From positions 1,054,001-1,118,000 of the forward strand of contig NZ_JBFDTP010000001.1 of assembly GCF_040719375.1 (NCBI RefSeq): 64,000 bases of DNA, given 5' to 3'. Positions 37,596 through 44,810 of this stretch are shown here, one piece after another. The translations under genes were made by a program, and so were the position numbers. Source of the stretch: Clostridium sp. AN503 (lineage in GTDB: Bacteria; Bacillota; Clostridia; Lachnospirales; Lachnospiraceae). Under the pieces are notes generated by a model. It ran no database searches. It was not told the DNA's origin and saw only the letters and a program-made list of their open reading frames with translations. Every line of letters begins with the position of its first letter. The stretch's first letter is position 1.

Positions 37596-38780
37596 GTGGG
37601 AATCGACCTGCATAAGGAAACCCACACGGCGGTCATGCTGGACTGCTGGAATACGAAGCTGGGAGAGATTACGTTTGGTAATAGACCATCGGAGTTTCCG
37701 AAGCTGATTAGAAAAGTCAGCCGGTTTGTAACCGAAGAGAAGACGGCGGTCTATGGTTTGGAAAACGCCTATGGCTATGGACGTGCCCTGGCGGTATGGC
37801 TGATTGAAAAAGGATTCCATGTCAAGGATGTAAATACAGCATTGTCCTATGCCCAGAGAAAAAGTGTGCCGATGTATCAGAAAAGTGACAGTTATGATGC
37901 GGAAGCCGTGGCTTTGGTATTGATTAATATGCTGGACAAACTGCCGGATGCGATACCGGATGATAAATATTGGACGCTGGGTCAGTTGGTGAACCGGCGG
38001 GACAATATCTGTACCCATCTGCACAGGCTGAAGAACCAACTCCATGAACAGCTATGTATGGCGTATCCCAGCTATAAGCAGTTTTTCAGCGATATCAGCC
38101 GTGCAACGGCACTGTATTTTTTCAAGGAATATCCATCACCGGACCATCTGCTGGGAAAGACAGCGGAGGAACTGGCGGAGGAGTTACGCCCAGTCAGCCA
38201 CAATAACTGTTCGGTAAAACGGGCGGAGAAGATATTGAATCTGGTAAAAGCTGAAGGTGAGACAAGGCGAGAACATCAGGAAAGCCGTGATGCCATAACA
38301 AGAAGTCTAGTCAACGATTTAGAACATTATCGTATTCAACTGGAGGAAGTAAACGAGGCAATCGAAAACTTGCTGCCAGAATTTAACTGCACCCTGACCA
38401 CCATGCCGGGGATTGACGTGATAACGGCGGCGAATATGCTGTCAGAGATAGGAGAAATCACCCGATTTCCCAGTGCGGATAAGTTGGCGAAGTTCGCCGG
38501 GATAGCACCAGTCAATTTTTCATCAGCGGGAAAAGGGAAGGATATGTGCCCGAAGCAGGGAAACAAGCGGTTGCAGGCGATTTTCTACTTTATGGCGATC
38601 CAGATGATACAGGTTTCAACAAATGGGACTCCAATAAATAGGGTATTGTGTGAGTATTATTTGAAACGGGTTGCGGAAGGCAAGAATAAACAGCAGGCAC
38701 TAATCTGTGTATCCCGGTGTTTGGTAAATATCGTGTATGGAATGCTGAAAAACCATACAGAACACCGGGGGCCGGAGTAA
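37596..38780 (+). CDS. IS110-family recombinase (transposase)
   Basis: A 394-residue protein with GTG 37596 as first usual start; similarity (ENIIYVGIDLHKET) begins a few codons earlier, so an upstream CTG or nonstandard start is possible. N-terminal DEDD/RuvC-like domain: GIDLHKET (D), VYGLENAYGYG (E), and KSDSYDAEAVALV (D, D). A coiled central region is followed by the Tnp20 domain: LTTMPGIDVITAANMLSEIG, FAGIAPVNFSSAGKG (catalytic-type serine), and RCLVNIVYGMLKN. No frameshift or stop is seen, so this is the only intact-looking transposase in the window. Such recombinases act with a bridge RNA (see the region just upstream). Confidence 0.9.
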   Translation: MGIDLHKETHTAVMLDCWNTKLGEITFGNRPSEFPKLIRKVSRFVTEEKTAVYGLENAYGYGRALAVWLIEKGFHVKDVNTALSYAQRKSVPMYQKSDSYDAEAVALVLINMLDKLPDAIPDDKYWTLGQLVNRRDNICTHLHRLKNQLHEQLCMAYPSYKQFFSDISRATALYFFKEYPSPDHLLGKTAEELAEELRPVSHNNCSVKRAEKILNLVKAEGETRREHQESRDAITRSLVNDLEHYRIQLEEVNEAIENLLPEFNCTLTTMPGIDVITAANMLSEIGEITRFPSADKLAKFAGIAPVNFSSAGKGKDMCPKQGNKRLQAIFYFMAIQMIQVSTNGTPINRVLCEYYLKRVAEGKNKQQALICVSRCLVNIVYGMLKNHTEHRGPE

Positions 38781-38824
38781 GAAAGGCTGTTGGTTATGAA
38801 CAGTTTGTGCTAAGATAGAACCAG

Positions 38825-38926
38825 AAGAAATACAACGATTGGTTTACCACCTTTTCCAAAAGAACAGAGCATTCTACATCGGCTAATCCAGGAAGCGTTA
38901 TTAATCGTATCTTTAATTTTAATTAG
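38825..38926 (+). pseudogene. C-terminal scrap of a toxin gene
   Basis: The frame YNDWFTTFSKRTEHSTSANP ends at SVINRIFNFN and TAG 38924-38926, directly followed by AGGAGG and the ATG of a small gene. The arrangement matches a toxin tip cut off on its left side by the IS110 region. No family is recognised. Confidence 0.45.
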
Positions 38927-38937
38927 GAGGTATGTCA

Positions 38938-39186
38938 ATGGATGAAAAAGCCTACCAGGCATTAATAGAATTAGTAGATATTTTTCGTGACTGTTATGTT
39001 GATGGTGAGGAGATATCGTGTTTTAAACTTATTAAAAAGATTGTTGATGGTGAGGTGATTAAGGAAAGTTTAGATGAAGAAACTAGGCTTTTAGCTCAAA
39101 GGCAATAAAATGAATCTTTAGAATGGTTGCAGGGTTTTGGGGTAAAAATTAAATATCAGGATGCGTTATTAACATTTCTTAATTAA
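38938..39186 (+). pseudogene. small immunity gene with in-frame TAA
   Basis: Starts ATG 38938 after TAGGAGG. It reads MDEKAYQALIELVDIFRDCY and so on for 56 residues to TAA 39106-39108, then continues in the same frame for 25 more codons (NESLEWLQGFGVKIKYQDAL) to TAA 39184-39186. A single nonsense change probably shortened an 82-residue protein. A border element follows 12 bp later. Confidence 0.55.
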
Positions 39187-39198
39187 ATTAGATATTTA

Positions 39199-39283
39199 CC
39201 TGGCTTTGTCGGGCGATGTCCTCTGGCCGGGTGGCATCAAGCCGCCCGACCTTTAACCTGTAGTGCGTCCAGCAAAGCTGGAC
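39199..39283 (+). repeat. structured module-border element, copy 4 of 5
   Basis: Stem 1 is CCTGGC-TTT-GTCGGG (39199-39213) with two G-T pairs. Stem 2 is GGCCGGGTGGC (39225-39235) with GCCGCCCGACC (39241-39251), one mismatch. TTTAACCTGT is at 39252-39261. An extra hairpin GTCCAGC-AAA-GCTGGAC (39267-39283) follows. Confidence 0.8.
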
Positions 39284-39296
39284 CATGCCAATCAGT

Positions 39297-40065
39297 TTAC
39301 ACCATGAATCCGTTGAATTTTGGAAGTGATCAGTGGGGAATGCAGAAGTTTGCCAGATCATTGTTAGCAATTGGTGAAACATATGTAGCAAAAAATTATC
39401 TTGATACTGAAATGTATTATACAGGCAAATATGTAGTGGACGCATACAAATATGCAACCTCAAAGGCTGGGGCAGACGCATTTAATTTGCTGTATAATAT
39501 TATAACAGGCGGAGATACTGCGGCATTAACAGAAATGGGAGTTTGGGGAGGCGGAGCCACCTCAATGTCCAGTGTGAAAGTTTTAGCCAATGGAGATACG
39601 CTTGTTGAGGCTGGAACAGCAAAAGGTGCCGCAGTTATTATCGGTGGAGTCTTAATATTGGGGATGGAAGCATCTACCAATGCTGCAAGCCGAGAAAATA
39701 TGCAGGAAGATCAGGATCGGATAAATGCAGAAAAGGAGAATGCGGAGACACAAAAGAAGTTAGATGAACTGTTAAATAGCGACTACTATAAAAATAATCC
39801 AGGTTATGATTGCTCTGAAATAGCTGATGATTTATATGATGCAGCAAATGGAAAAGGAAATATATTAAGAATTGAAGGTAAGAATGGAGGGATAAACGGG
39901 TATGAATATAATAGAATAGAAAATTTTGACTATCATGGAGTTTATACTGATGGACAGTATATTTATGACCCAAGATATCAAAATTCTGCAGTATTAAAAG
40001 ATGATTATTTTAGAGCGATAAAAGAAATAAATTCCAATGGATTTGATGTATTTACAGTTAGGTAG
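39297..40065 (+). CDS. RHS tip fragment with papain-like peptidase domain
   Basis: No RHS part remains: the fragment starts inside a tip region that is nearly identical to 35240-35650 (pre-toxin part, MNPLNFGSDQWGMQKFARSL), and the first ATG is 39304 without a binding site. After NAEK the sequence departs from the REase copy and ends in a different toxin: NPGYDCSEIADDLYDAANGK, then FDYHGVYTDGQYIYDPRYQN. Cys, then His in YHGVY and Asp in YDPR about 55-65 residues later fit the papain-like fold (Tox-PL type). It shows clearly how a shared pre-toxin region can carry alternative toxins. The immunity gene begins directly after the stop. Confidence 0.65.
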
Positions 40066-40488
40066 GTGAGCGATACGAAAGAATCTGTAGAGTTAATATT
40101 GGCCGATTTATTTAGAAAACTATTTCCAATTGAATGGATGAGGAGAAAGATGTATTTTCCAGATGATATTTATGCAACAATTCCATTGTTAGTTTACAGA
40201 TACAAAGATGGTTGTGATGAAAAATATCAAAGTAAGTTGGCTGAATGTATTGATAGTTTTAATGGAAAACAACAGTGGGTTGTGTTTCGTCATTTTAATA
40301 CTAGACGAAAAAATTATATATTAACATTAAAAATAGTATATGATGCAATGAAAAATTGCGAAAGGGAAGGGCGTATTTATAAAGAAAAGGAGGAATTTAG
40401 AGATTGTTTCAACCAAATATGTGAGGAAGCTATTACAGATATTCCTGAATTAGCAGAGCACATTAAGCAATGTATTAATGAAACGTAA
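40066..40488 (+). CDS. immunity candidate for papain-like toxin
   Basis: A 140-residue protein starting GTG 40066, immediately after the toxin TAG, with TAGGTAGG as a weak site, so it may depend on translational coupling. Mostly helical and charged (SVELILADLFRKLFPIEWMR, RKNYILTLKIVYDAMKN), no membrane segment. The family is not recognised; its immunity role is inferred from position. Confidence 0.6.
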   Translation: MSDTKESVELILADLFRKLFPIEWMRRKMYFPDDIYATIPLLVYRYKDGCDEKYQSKLAECIDSFNGKQQWVVFRHFNTRRKNYILTLKIVYDAMKNCEREGRIYKEKEEFRDCFNQICEEAITDIPELAEHIKQCINET

Positions 40489-40518
40489 TTGTCTGGATTT
40501 GTAAAAAATATCTAAGGG

Positions 40519-40561
40519 AGGGTGTCGCATAATTATCTATTCTGATGATTGAGCGACACCC
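40519..40561 (+). repeat. second border hairpin family, copy 2 of 2
   Basis: GGGTGTCGC (40520-40528) pairs perfectly with GCGACACCC (40553-40561); inside it AATTATC pairs with GATGATT with one G-T pair. Shares GAGGGTGTC and GATGATTGAGCG with 34141-34186, and the outer stem is more perfectly paired here. It starts 30 bp after an immunity stop. Confidence 0.7.
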
Positions 40562-40639
40562 ATCATTATACCTGGCATGGGAATGATGTAAGGGCAATCA
40601 GTATTCCAAATTACGCAAAGAAGGAGAATGATTTTTATA

Positions 40640-40813
40640 ATAACCGTGGTTTCATTGTAGGTGAGGACGTGACGGAATACCAGTACGACGTGATGGGAAA
40701 CCTAGTGGAAGCCATTTCCCCGAAGGGGGCAAGGACTGCCTACACCTATTGTATTTGGTAAAGATTGAAACCAAAGTACTAATAAACTGATAGAACAGTT
40801 AGAAAGGGGAAAT
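40640..40813 (+). pseudogene. mosaic of three RHS pieces
   Basis: RGFIVGEDVTE (as in 31280) is joined to YDVMGNLVEAISPKGARTAY (as in 24222), then at about 40751 to a piece of the REase tip (GTATTTGGTAAAGATTG, as at 35034, with TGG changed to TGA). None of the joins keep a functional gene. This is direct evidence of repeated recombination among modules. Confidence 0.7.
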
Positions 40814-40815
40814 CT

Positions 40816-41104
40816 GATTCTAAAGAAAATATTTTAGACAAAGAACCTTCGCATGATAGTGCACGAAATACACTGAATGAGGAACTCGATAAAACAGGAG
40901 CATTTGAAAATGGCTCAAATCCATATATGGGTCGTTTGGAGTCTGGCTATGGATATGGGAAGCAAATAGGCAGGCAGTCTTTAGATGGAAAGGTAAGATG
41001 GAGACTAGATTACGATTCGGAAATGGGGTAAATGCGAAAAAACAGTTATACCTATAGATATTAGCTATGATGAATATAAAGCAATAATAGATTTGTGGAA
41101 CTAG
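40816..41104 (+). pseudogene. toxin tip with frameshift in a G run
   Basis: Reads DSKENILDKEPSHDSARNTL, then FENGSNPYMGRLESGYGYGK and QSLDGKVRWRLDYDSEMG, then TAA at 41029. A one-base shift in the GGGG at 41025-41028 restores GKCEKTVIPIDISYDEYKAI up to TAG 41102-41104. The KVRWRLDYD segment resembles a small toxin domain of bacterial polymorphic systems whose exact name I cannot give. The immunity gene follows. Confidence 0.55.
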
Positions 41105-41113
41105 GAGCAAACG

Positions 41114-41544
41114 ATGGATATAGAACAAAAAAACGTTATGAGCAGTTAAAGAATCAAAATAGGGATATTGCAAGAGAAAGAAAATGGGCAAACAATCTAC
41201 TTTTGCAAGAATGTTTTACGGTATTAGGAAAGAACAAAATCATTTTATCCTTAGATCAACAAGAAAAAGTATTATCGGACTTTAATAAAAAAATAACTGA
41301 TTTATGTAAAACTGAAGGGAGGGAAATCAATTCTGTTGAAGAAATAATTTCTAAATGGACTGAAAAAATTTATATAATTTGGGATGAGTCTAGTCTGCCG
41401 GTCATACAGACAGATTTGACAAGTGTCATAGGATATGAAGATGATATAGCGGCAGTAGCTTTTGAAACTTGGATTGTTTCAGAGAATATGTCTAAATTTC
41501 TTCAATTTAGTGACAATGGCAAAATAGTAGAAATTATTATATAG
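41114..41544 (+). pseudogene. immunity gene apparently out of frame at an A7 tract
   Basis: AGGAG (41104-41108) is 5 bp before ATG 41114, but this frame meets TAA after 11 codons. Adding one A to the A7 tract at 41127-41133 joins it to the long frame (MDIEQKKRYEQLKNQNRD, then ARERKWANNLLLQECFTVLG). The long frame alone begins at GTG 41095 without a binding site. The product is about 143 residues, helical and charged, with no recognised family. Either the gene is dead, phase-variable, or the A count is a sequence error. Confidence 0.55.
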
Positions 41545-41556
41545 TAATTTATACCA

Positions 41557-41641
41557 CCCGGCTTTGCCGGGCGATATCCTTTGGTCAGGTGGCATCAAGC
41601 CATCCAGCTTTTAACCCGCAGTGCGTCCAGCGAAGCTGGAC
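41557..41641 (+). repeat. structured module-border element, copy 5 of 5
   Basis: Stem 1 is CCCGGC-TTT-GCCGGG (41557-41571). Stem 2 is GGTCAGGTGGC (41583-41593) with GCCATCCAGCT (41599-41609), partly mispaired. TTTAACCCGC is at 41610-41619. Extra hairpin GTCCAGC-GAA-GCTGGAC (41625-41641). Confidence 0.75.
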
Positions 41642-41658
41642 CATACCAACTAGTACTT

Positions 41659-41805
41659 ACCCGTTGGAGTGTGTAATTAATGTTTGGAAGGGAGAAGGTA
41701 GCTTAATCGATGATAATAATAGAATTAGGACGGAAATATTAACAGCTGTCAAATGTGCAAGAACTCAAAAAATTATTTATGTAATGAAATAAATATCATT
41801 AAGCA
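41659..41805 (+). repeat. duplicate of the gene fragment at 30751
   Basis: Nearly identical to 30751-30900 for about 140 bp starting at CCCGTTGGAGTGTGTAATTA. It lies at the right edge of the array just after a border element. It carries no complete gene. Confidence 0.75.
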
Positions 41806-41843
41806 ATGAGCATTCCAAACAACTAAAAAGGAGGTCATGGTGT

Positions 41844-42524
41844 ATGAAAAAACAGTTTATGGTATTTGTAATTTCATTGTTGCTGACAGTTCTCCCTGCT
41901 TTTCCCTGCGTTGCCGGTCAATGGCAGCAAGATGAAATTGGGTGGAGATATCAGGAGGATGATGGCAGCTATGCGGTCAATCGATGGCAGTGGATTGATG
42001 GAAATGGGGATGGTGTGTGTGAATCCTATTGTTTTGATGAAAGTGGTTATGCTTATTTAAACACAGTGACGCCGGATGGCTACCAGGTGAATGAAGCTGG
42101 TGCATGGGTAGAAAATGGAACAGTGCAGACCCAAAGGGGGAGCAGCGAAATCACAGCGTCATATCCTTCCGACTCAAGTGCGGACAGTCTGGTGGGGAAA
42201 TGGGAGGAGAAATCCTATGGGAATACTTCCTATGGAAGCTATGGAGCGCCATACCTGTATCAAATGCTGGAAATATCAAAACAGGACAATGGAACTTTGA
42301 AAGTATTAGGCTGGGCGAGGGAAAAAGAGTCTGATGAATGGAGCAGATACCGCTATTTTGATAAGGTCCTGTCACCTGTGGGAGACGGTGTTTATATGGG
42401 ACCGGATCAATCAGGGTACAATCTGACCGAAGATATGTATTTTTATGCAGAAGGTGACAATTTGGTTACGTGGTATACGAATCAATATACTACGATATAT
42501 GCATTATATGAGCGCCTGCGTTAA
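41844..42524 (+). CDS. secreted protein with cell-wall-binding-like repeats
   Basis: A 226-residue protein after AAGGAGG. A signal peptide is evident (MKKQFMVFVISLLLTVLPAF, cut near CVAGQ). Residues about 26-90 resemble the aromatic repeats of choline- or glucan-binding proteins (IGWRYQEDDGSYAVNRWQWI, then YCFDESGYAYLNTVTPDGYQ). The remainder is a strand-rich domain (LVGKWEEKSYGNT to ALYERLR), perhaps lipocalin-like. It is just right of the toxin array. Function unknown; probably a surface protein. Confidence 0.7.
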   Translation: MKKQFMVFVISLLLTVLPAFPCVAGQWQQDEIGWRYQEDDGSYAVNRWQWIDGNGDGVCESYCFDESGYAYLNTVTPDGYQVNEAGAWVENGTVQTQRGSSEITASYPSDSSADSLVGKWEEKSYGNTSYGSYGAPYLYQMLEISKQDNGTLKVLGWAREKESDEWSRYRYFDKVLSPVGDGVYMGPDQSGYNLTEDMYFYAEGDNLVTWYTNQYTTIYALYERLR

Positions 42525-42670
42525 TCATGAATGGGTGTTCCACATAAAGCAGAGGTATATTTACTCTCTACCTGCCATTTCAAAAATGCATTGAGCGCAG
42601 ATAAATACACTACTCTAAAACAAAAGCACAACAAAATAAAGTAAAAACACAAAAACAGTAAGTATACATC

Positions 42671-42709
42671 TCTCCGTTGTTTGCTAAAATAACAGTAAAC
42701 AAAGGGAGA
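42671..42709. promoter_or_regulatory. palindromic operator overlapping the XRE gene start
   Basis: TCTCCGTTGTTTGCT (42671-42685) mirrors AGTAAACAAAGGGAGA (42694-42709) with few mismatches. It covers the ribosome binding site region of the XRE gene, which suggests self-control by that regulator. Confidence 0.5.
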
Positions 42710-42717
42710 TGAACCAT

Positions 42718-43059
42718 ATGGAAAGTAATATTCGCAAGCTGAGGAAAAAGCAGGGACTCTCTCAGAAGCAATTGGGCGAGCAGATTGGCGTATCGCAGCA
42801 GGTGGTCAGCAGGATGGAACGTGAGCGGGAAGTGATATCGGTCGATGTGCTGCTGCAGCTGGCTTCATTTTTTAAAGTATCGACAGACAATATCCTTGGT
42901 TTTTGCGAACCGGACGAAAAGGTCAACAACTGGATGCAGGGCATGAATCCGGGGAATATCCGCAAAGGCGATGTCATAACGCTGATCGAGCAGACGAACA
43001 ACCTCCGGTCCAAAGAGTGGGCGTACGTCTGGTTTTTGATCAATGTGATGAGAAATTAA
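42718..43059 (+). CDS. XRE-family transcriptional regulator
   Basis: A 113-residue protein. ATG 42718 fits GGGAG at 42704-42708 (9 bp apart) better than ATG 42709, which almost touches it. Residues about 3-60 form the helix-turn-helix of the Cro/C1 type: IRKLRKKQGLSQKQLGEQIG, VSQQVVSRMEREREVISVDV, LLQLASFFKVSTDNILGF. The C-terminal part is short and likely for dimerisation. The palindrome over its start suggests autoregulation. It is followed by a strong terminator, so it is a single-gene unit. Confidence 0.85.
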   Translation: MESNIRKLRKKQGLSQKQLGEQIGVSQQVVSRMEREREVISVDVLLQLASFFKVSTDNILGFCEPDEKVNNWMQGMNPGNIRKGDVITLIEQTNNLRSKEWAYVWFLINVMRN

Positions 43060-43082
43060 TAATAGCAGTCAGATAACAAAAT

Positions 43083-43130
43083 CATGGCAGATGGTACAGG
43101 AAACTCCTGTTAAACATCTGCCATGTTTTT
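43083..43130 (+). terminator. rho-independent terminator of XRE gene
   Basis: CATGGCAGATG pairs perfectly with CATCTGCCATG, followed by TTTTT. Confidence 0.85.
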
Positions 43131-43175
43131 ATAATTGAATTCTGTTTTTACGATAAAGAGGAACGTCTGTCACGT

Positions 43176-43505
43176 TCACCTCAGACCGTGCTGTATTAAG
43201 GCATCCTCTAGTAGCTGGGTTAATTTATTTGCTGCGCCCAGATCCAGACAAAGTATACCGGCGCCGCCCCCCGCGCTGATAGCTATAAGCTGAGTTTCTT
43301 CGGGTCGGCTGATAATCAGCAGGGACAGACTGGCCTCACTGTTATTTCGCAGGAAGTATCGGTTATATACTAAAAGGTGTATATGCATTTCCCCGCTGTC
43401 TTCCGTGGATTGTTCTTTGAGATCAGCCACCTGTTTGGCGGCCACCAGGATTCGCCTCTTAATGTCATCGGGATCTCCCTGGTATGTCCTGATCAGTTTT
43501 CCCAT
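43176..43505 (-). CDS. DUF6054-like protein
   Basis: A 109-residue protein on the minus strand, preceded by GAAAGGAG. The pattern of an N-terminal helix, MHIHLLVYNRYFLRNNSEAS, LSLLIISRPEETQLIAISAG GG and a C-terminal helix resembles DUF6054 proteins of Firmicutes, whose role is unknown. It stands between the convergent XRE gene and dcd. Confidence 0.55.
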   Translation of the reverse strand: MGKLIRTYQGDPDDIKRRILVAAKQVADLKEQSTEDSGEMHIHLLVYNRYFLRNNSEASLSLLIISRPEETQLIAISAGGGAGILCLDLGAANKLTQLLEDALIQHGLR

Positions 43506-43560
43506 ATGGACTCCTTTCGTAAATAGGCGTGTGTTATCTGTATTATAGCAGACGAAAGGA

Positions 43561-44097
43561 TTAATTCAGTTCCTTATCCATATAAACCCGCGACCCCGTC
43601 GCGCCCTTCTGCCCCTGATACTTCCCCCGATAGGGATTCAGCGCTTCACAATCCATCTCAGCAAACACAAGCTGCCCCACACGGCGGCCTGCTTTCAGTT
43701 CGATAGCACAGCGGTTGGCATTAAAGAGTTCCAACGTGATCTCGCCCTGAAATCCGGGATCGACCCAGCCGGCATTCTGGATGAACAGGCCCATGCGCCC
43801 TAAAGAACTTCTCCCTTCCACAAATGCAGTCAGGTTATTGGGCAGGGAAATATATTCCAAAGTAGTGGCAAGGACGAACTGTCCGGGCAGCAGGATGTAA
43901 GTGTCTGTCCGGATGGTTTTGTACTTGATTTCGCTTTCCAGTGTAATAATCCCGGTGGAAGAATCTTCGACGATACTGAACGTATCTCCAAGGCGGATAT
44001 CAACACTGGCAGGCTGGATCTGTTCTTTTTCGATGGGGGAGATGGAAAGGGTGTGCTCCTCCAGCATTTTCGTGATGGTTTTATCGGATAAGATCAT
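43561..44097 (-). CDS. dcd: dCTP deaminase
   Basis: A 178-residue protein, normal for Dcd, which converts dCTP to dUTP to supply dTMP synthesis (some homologues also hydrolyse dUTP). Visible motifs are QPASVDIRLGD, LPGQFVLATTLEYI, VEGRSSLGRMGLFIQNAGWV (the catalytic and nucleotide-binding segment) and DPGFQGEITLELFN. The C-terminal lid reads KYQGQKGATGSRVY. ATG 44097 has AGGAGG upstream. The frame is intact. It lies alone on the minus strand between a DUF6054-like gene and trmO. Confidence 0.95.
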   Translation of the reverse strand: MILSDKTITKMLEEHTLSISPIEKEQIQPASVDIRLGDTFSIVEDSSTGIITLESEIKYKTIRTDTYILLPGQFVLATTLEYISLPNNLTAFVEGRSSLGRMGLFIQNAGWVDPGFQGEITLELFNANRCAIELKAGRRVGQLVFAEMDCEALNPYRGKYQGQKGATGSRVYMDKELN

Positions 44098-44228
44098 GTT
44101 ATAGTCCTCCTGGCTGATATCTATAATCTTATCTTAGATGTCAGAAATTATCAATGTAAATTTTATTGTGAGCAATCCAATCTTACCATCCAGTACAGGC
44201 AGGGAATCTGTTTCCACAGCCCATTTTC

Positions 44229-44705
44229 TTAAAAATTAAACACACTACCCCAGTCAAATTCCCCGGATTCTTCTGTACTCATCGGCCATCCACTGCACCA
44301 GTCAGGAACCCCCGGTTTTTCCACCCTGTCTAAACTCGGGGTGTAAGGCTTGATATCAAGCACGGGAGTGTTGTCGTTGGCATCGATAAAAGCTACCTGG
44401 ATGACGCCGTTTTTGTGATCAATATGAATGATCTCCGATGCGGTCAAGGCGATCGGATTGGGGCGGATCGGCGACCTTGTGGCAAAGACGCCCATTACCT
44501 CGGGCGCGTCCTTGTAGGGCTGCTCCGCCTGCAGTACTGCTCGGCATGTCTCATCATCAAAATCACTGAACCACCATATGACATTGATGTGGCTGAACCC
44601 CTCCAGCGCCTGAAGCGCCGGGATATACTGCTTATCCACCTCGATAAATGACCCGTTTTCATTGTGCCTGACTGTTCCTACCGGATGTATTTTGTAATCC
44701 GCCAT
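44229..44705 (-). CDS. trmO: tRNA t6A37 N6-methyltransferase TrmO (TsaA/YaeB family)
   Basis: A 158-residue protein of the UPF0066/VirR-like family. TrmO uses SAM to methylate t6A at position 37 of some tRNAs. Motifs: VGTVRHNENGSFIEVDKQYI, LEGFSHINVIWWF, VMGVFATRSPIRPNPIALTA (the signature region), then FIDANDNTPVLDIKPYTPSL. Homologues in Firmicutes are often annotated by fold only, so the substrate is inferred from the family. Start ATG 44705 has GGAGG upstream. Confidence 0.85.
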   Translation of the reverse strand: MADYKIHPVGTVRHNENGSFIEVDKQYIPALQALEGFSHINVIWWFSDFDDETCRAVLQAEQPYKDAPEVMGVFATRSPIRPNPIALTASEIIHIDHKNGVIQVAFIDANDNTPVLDIKPYTPSLDRVEKPGVPDWCSGWPMSTEESGEFDWGSVFNF

Positions 44706-44810
44706 GATGTTACCTCCATTTTTTAATTTTGATTTTCGGTTGGCATATTCAGCTTAAGCCCTGACATCATGTGAGACTCAAGAAGAAAATGAGGAGCCGT
44801 ACATAGATCC

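Noticed and set aside
1..41800. Stop-codon reassignment (amber read through)
   Set aside because: Intact genes here and in the right half end in TAG normally, sister copies have CAG or TAC, and no suppressor gene is visible in the window.
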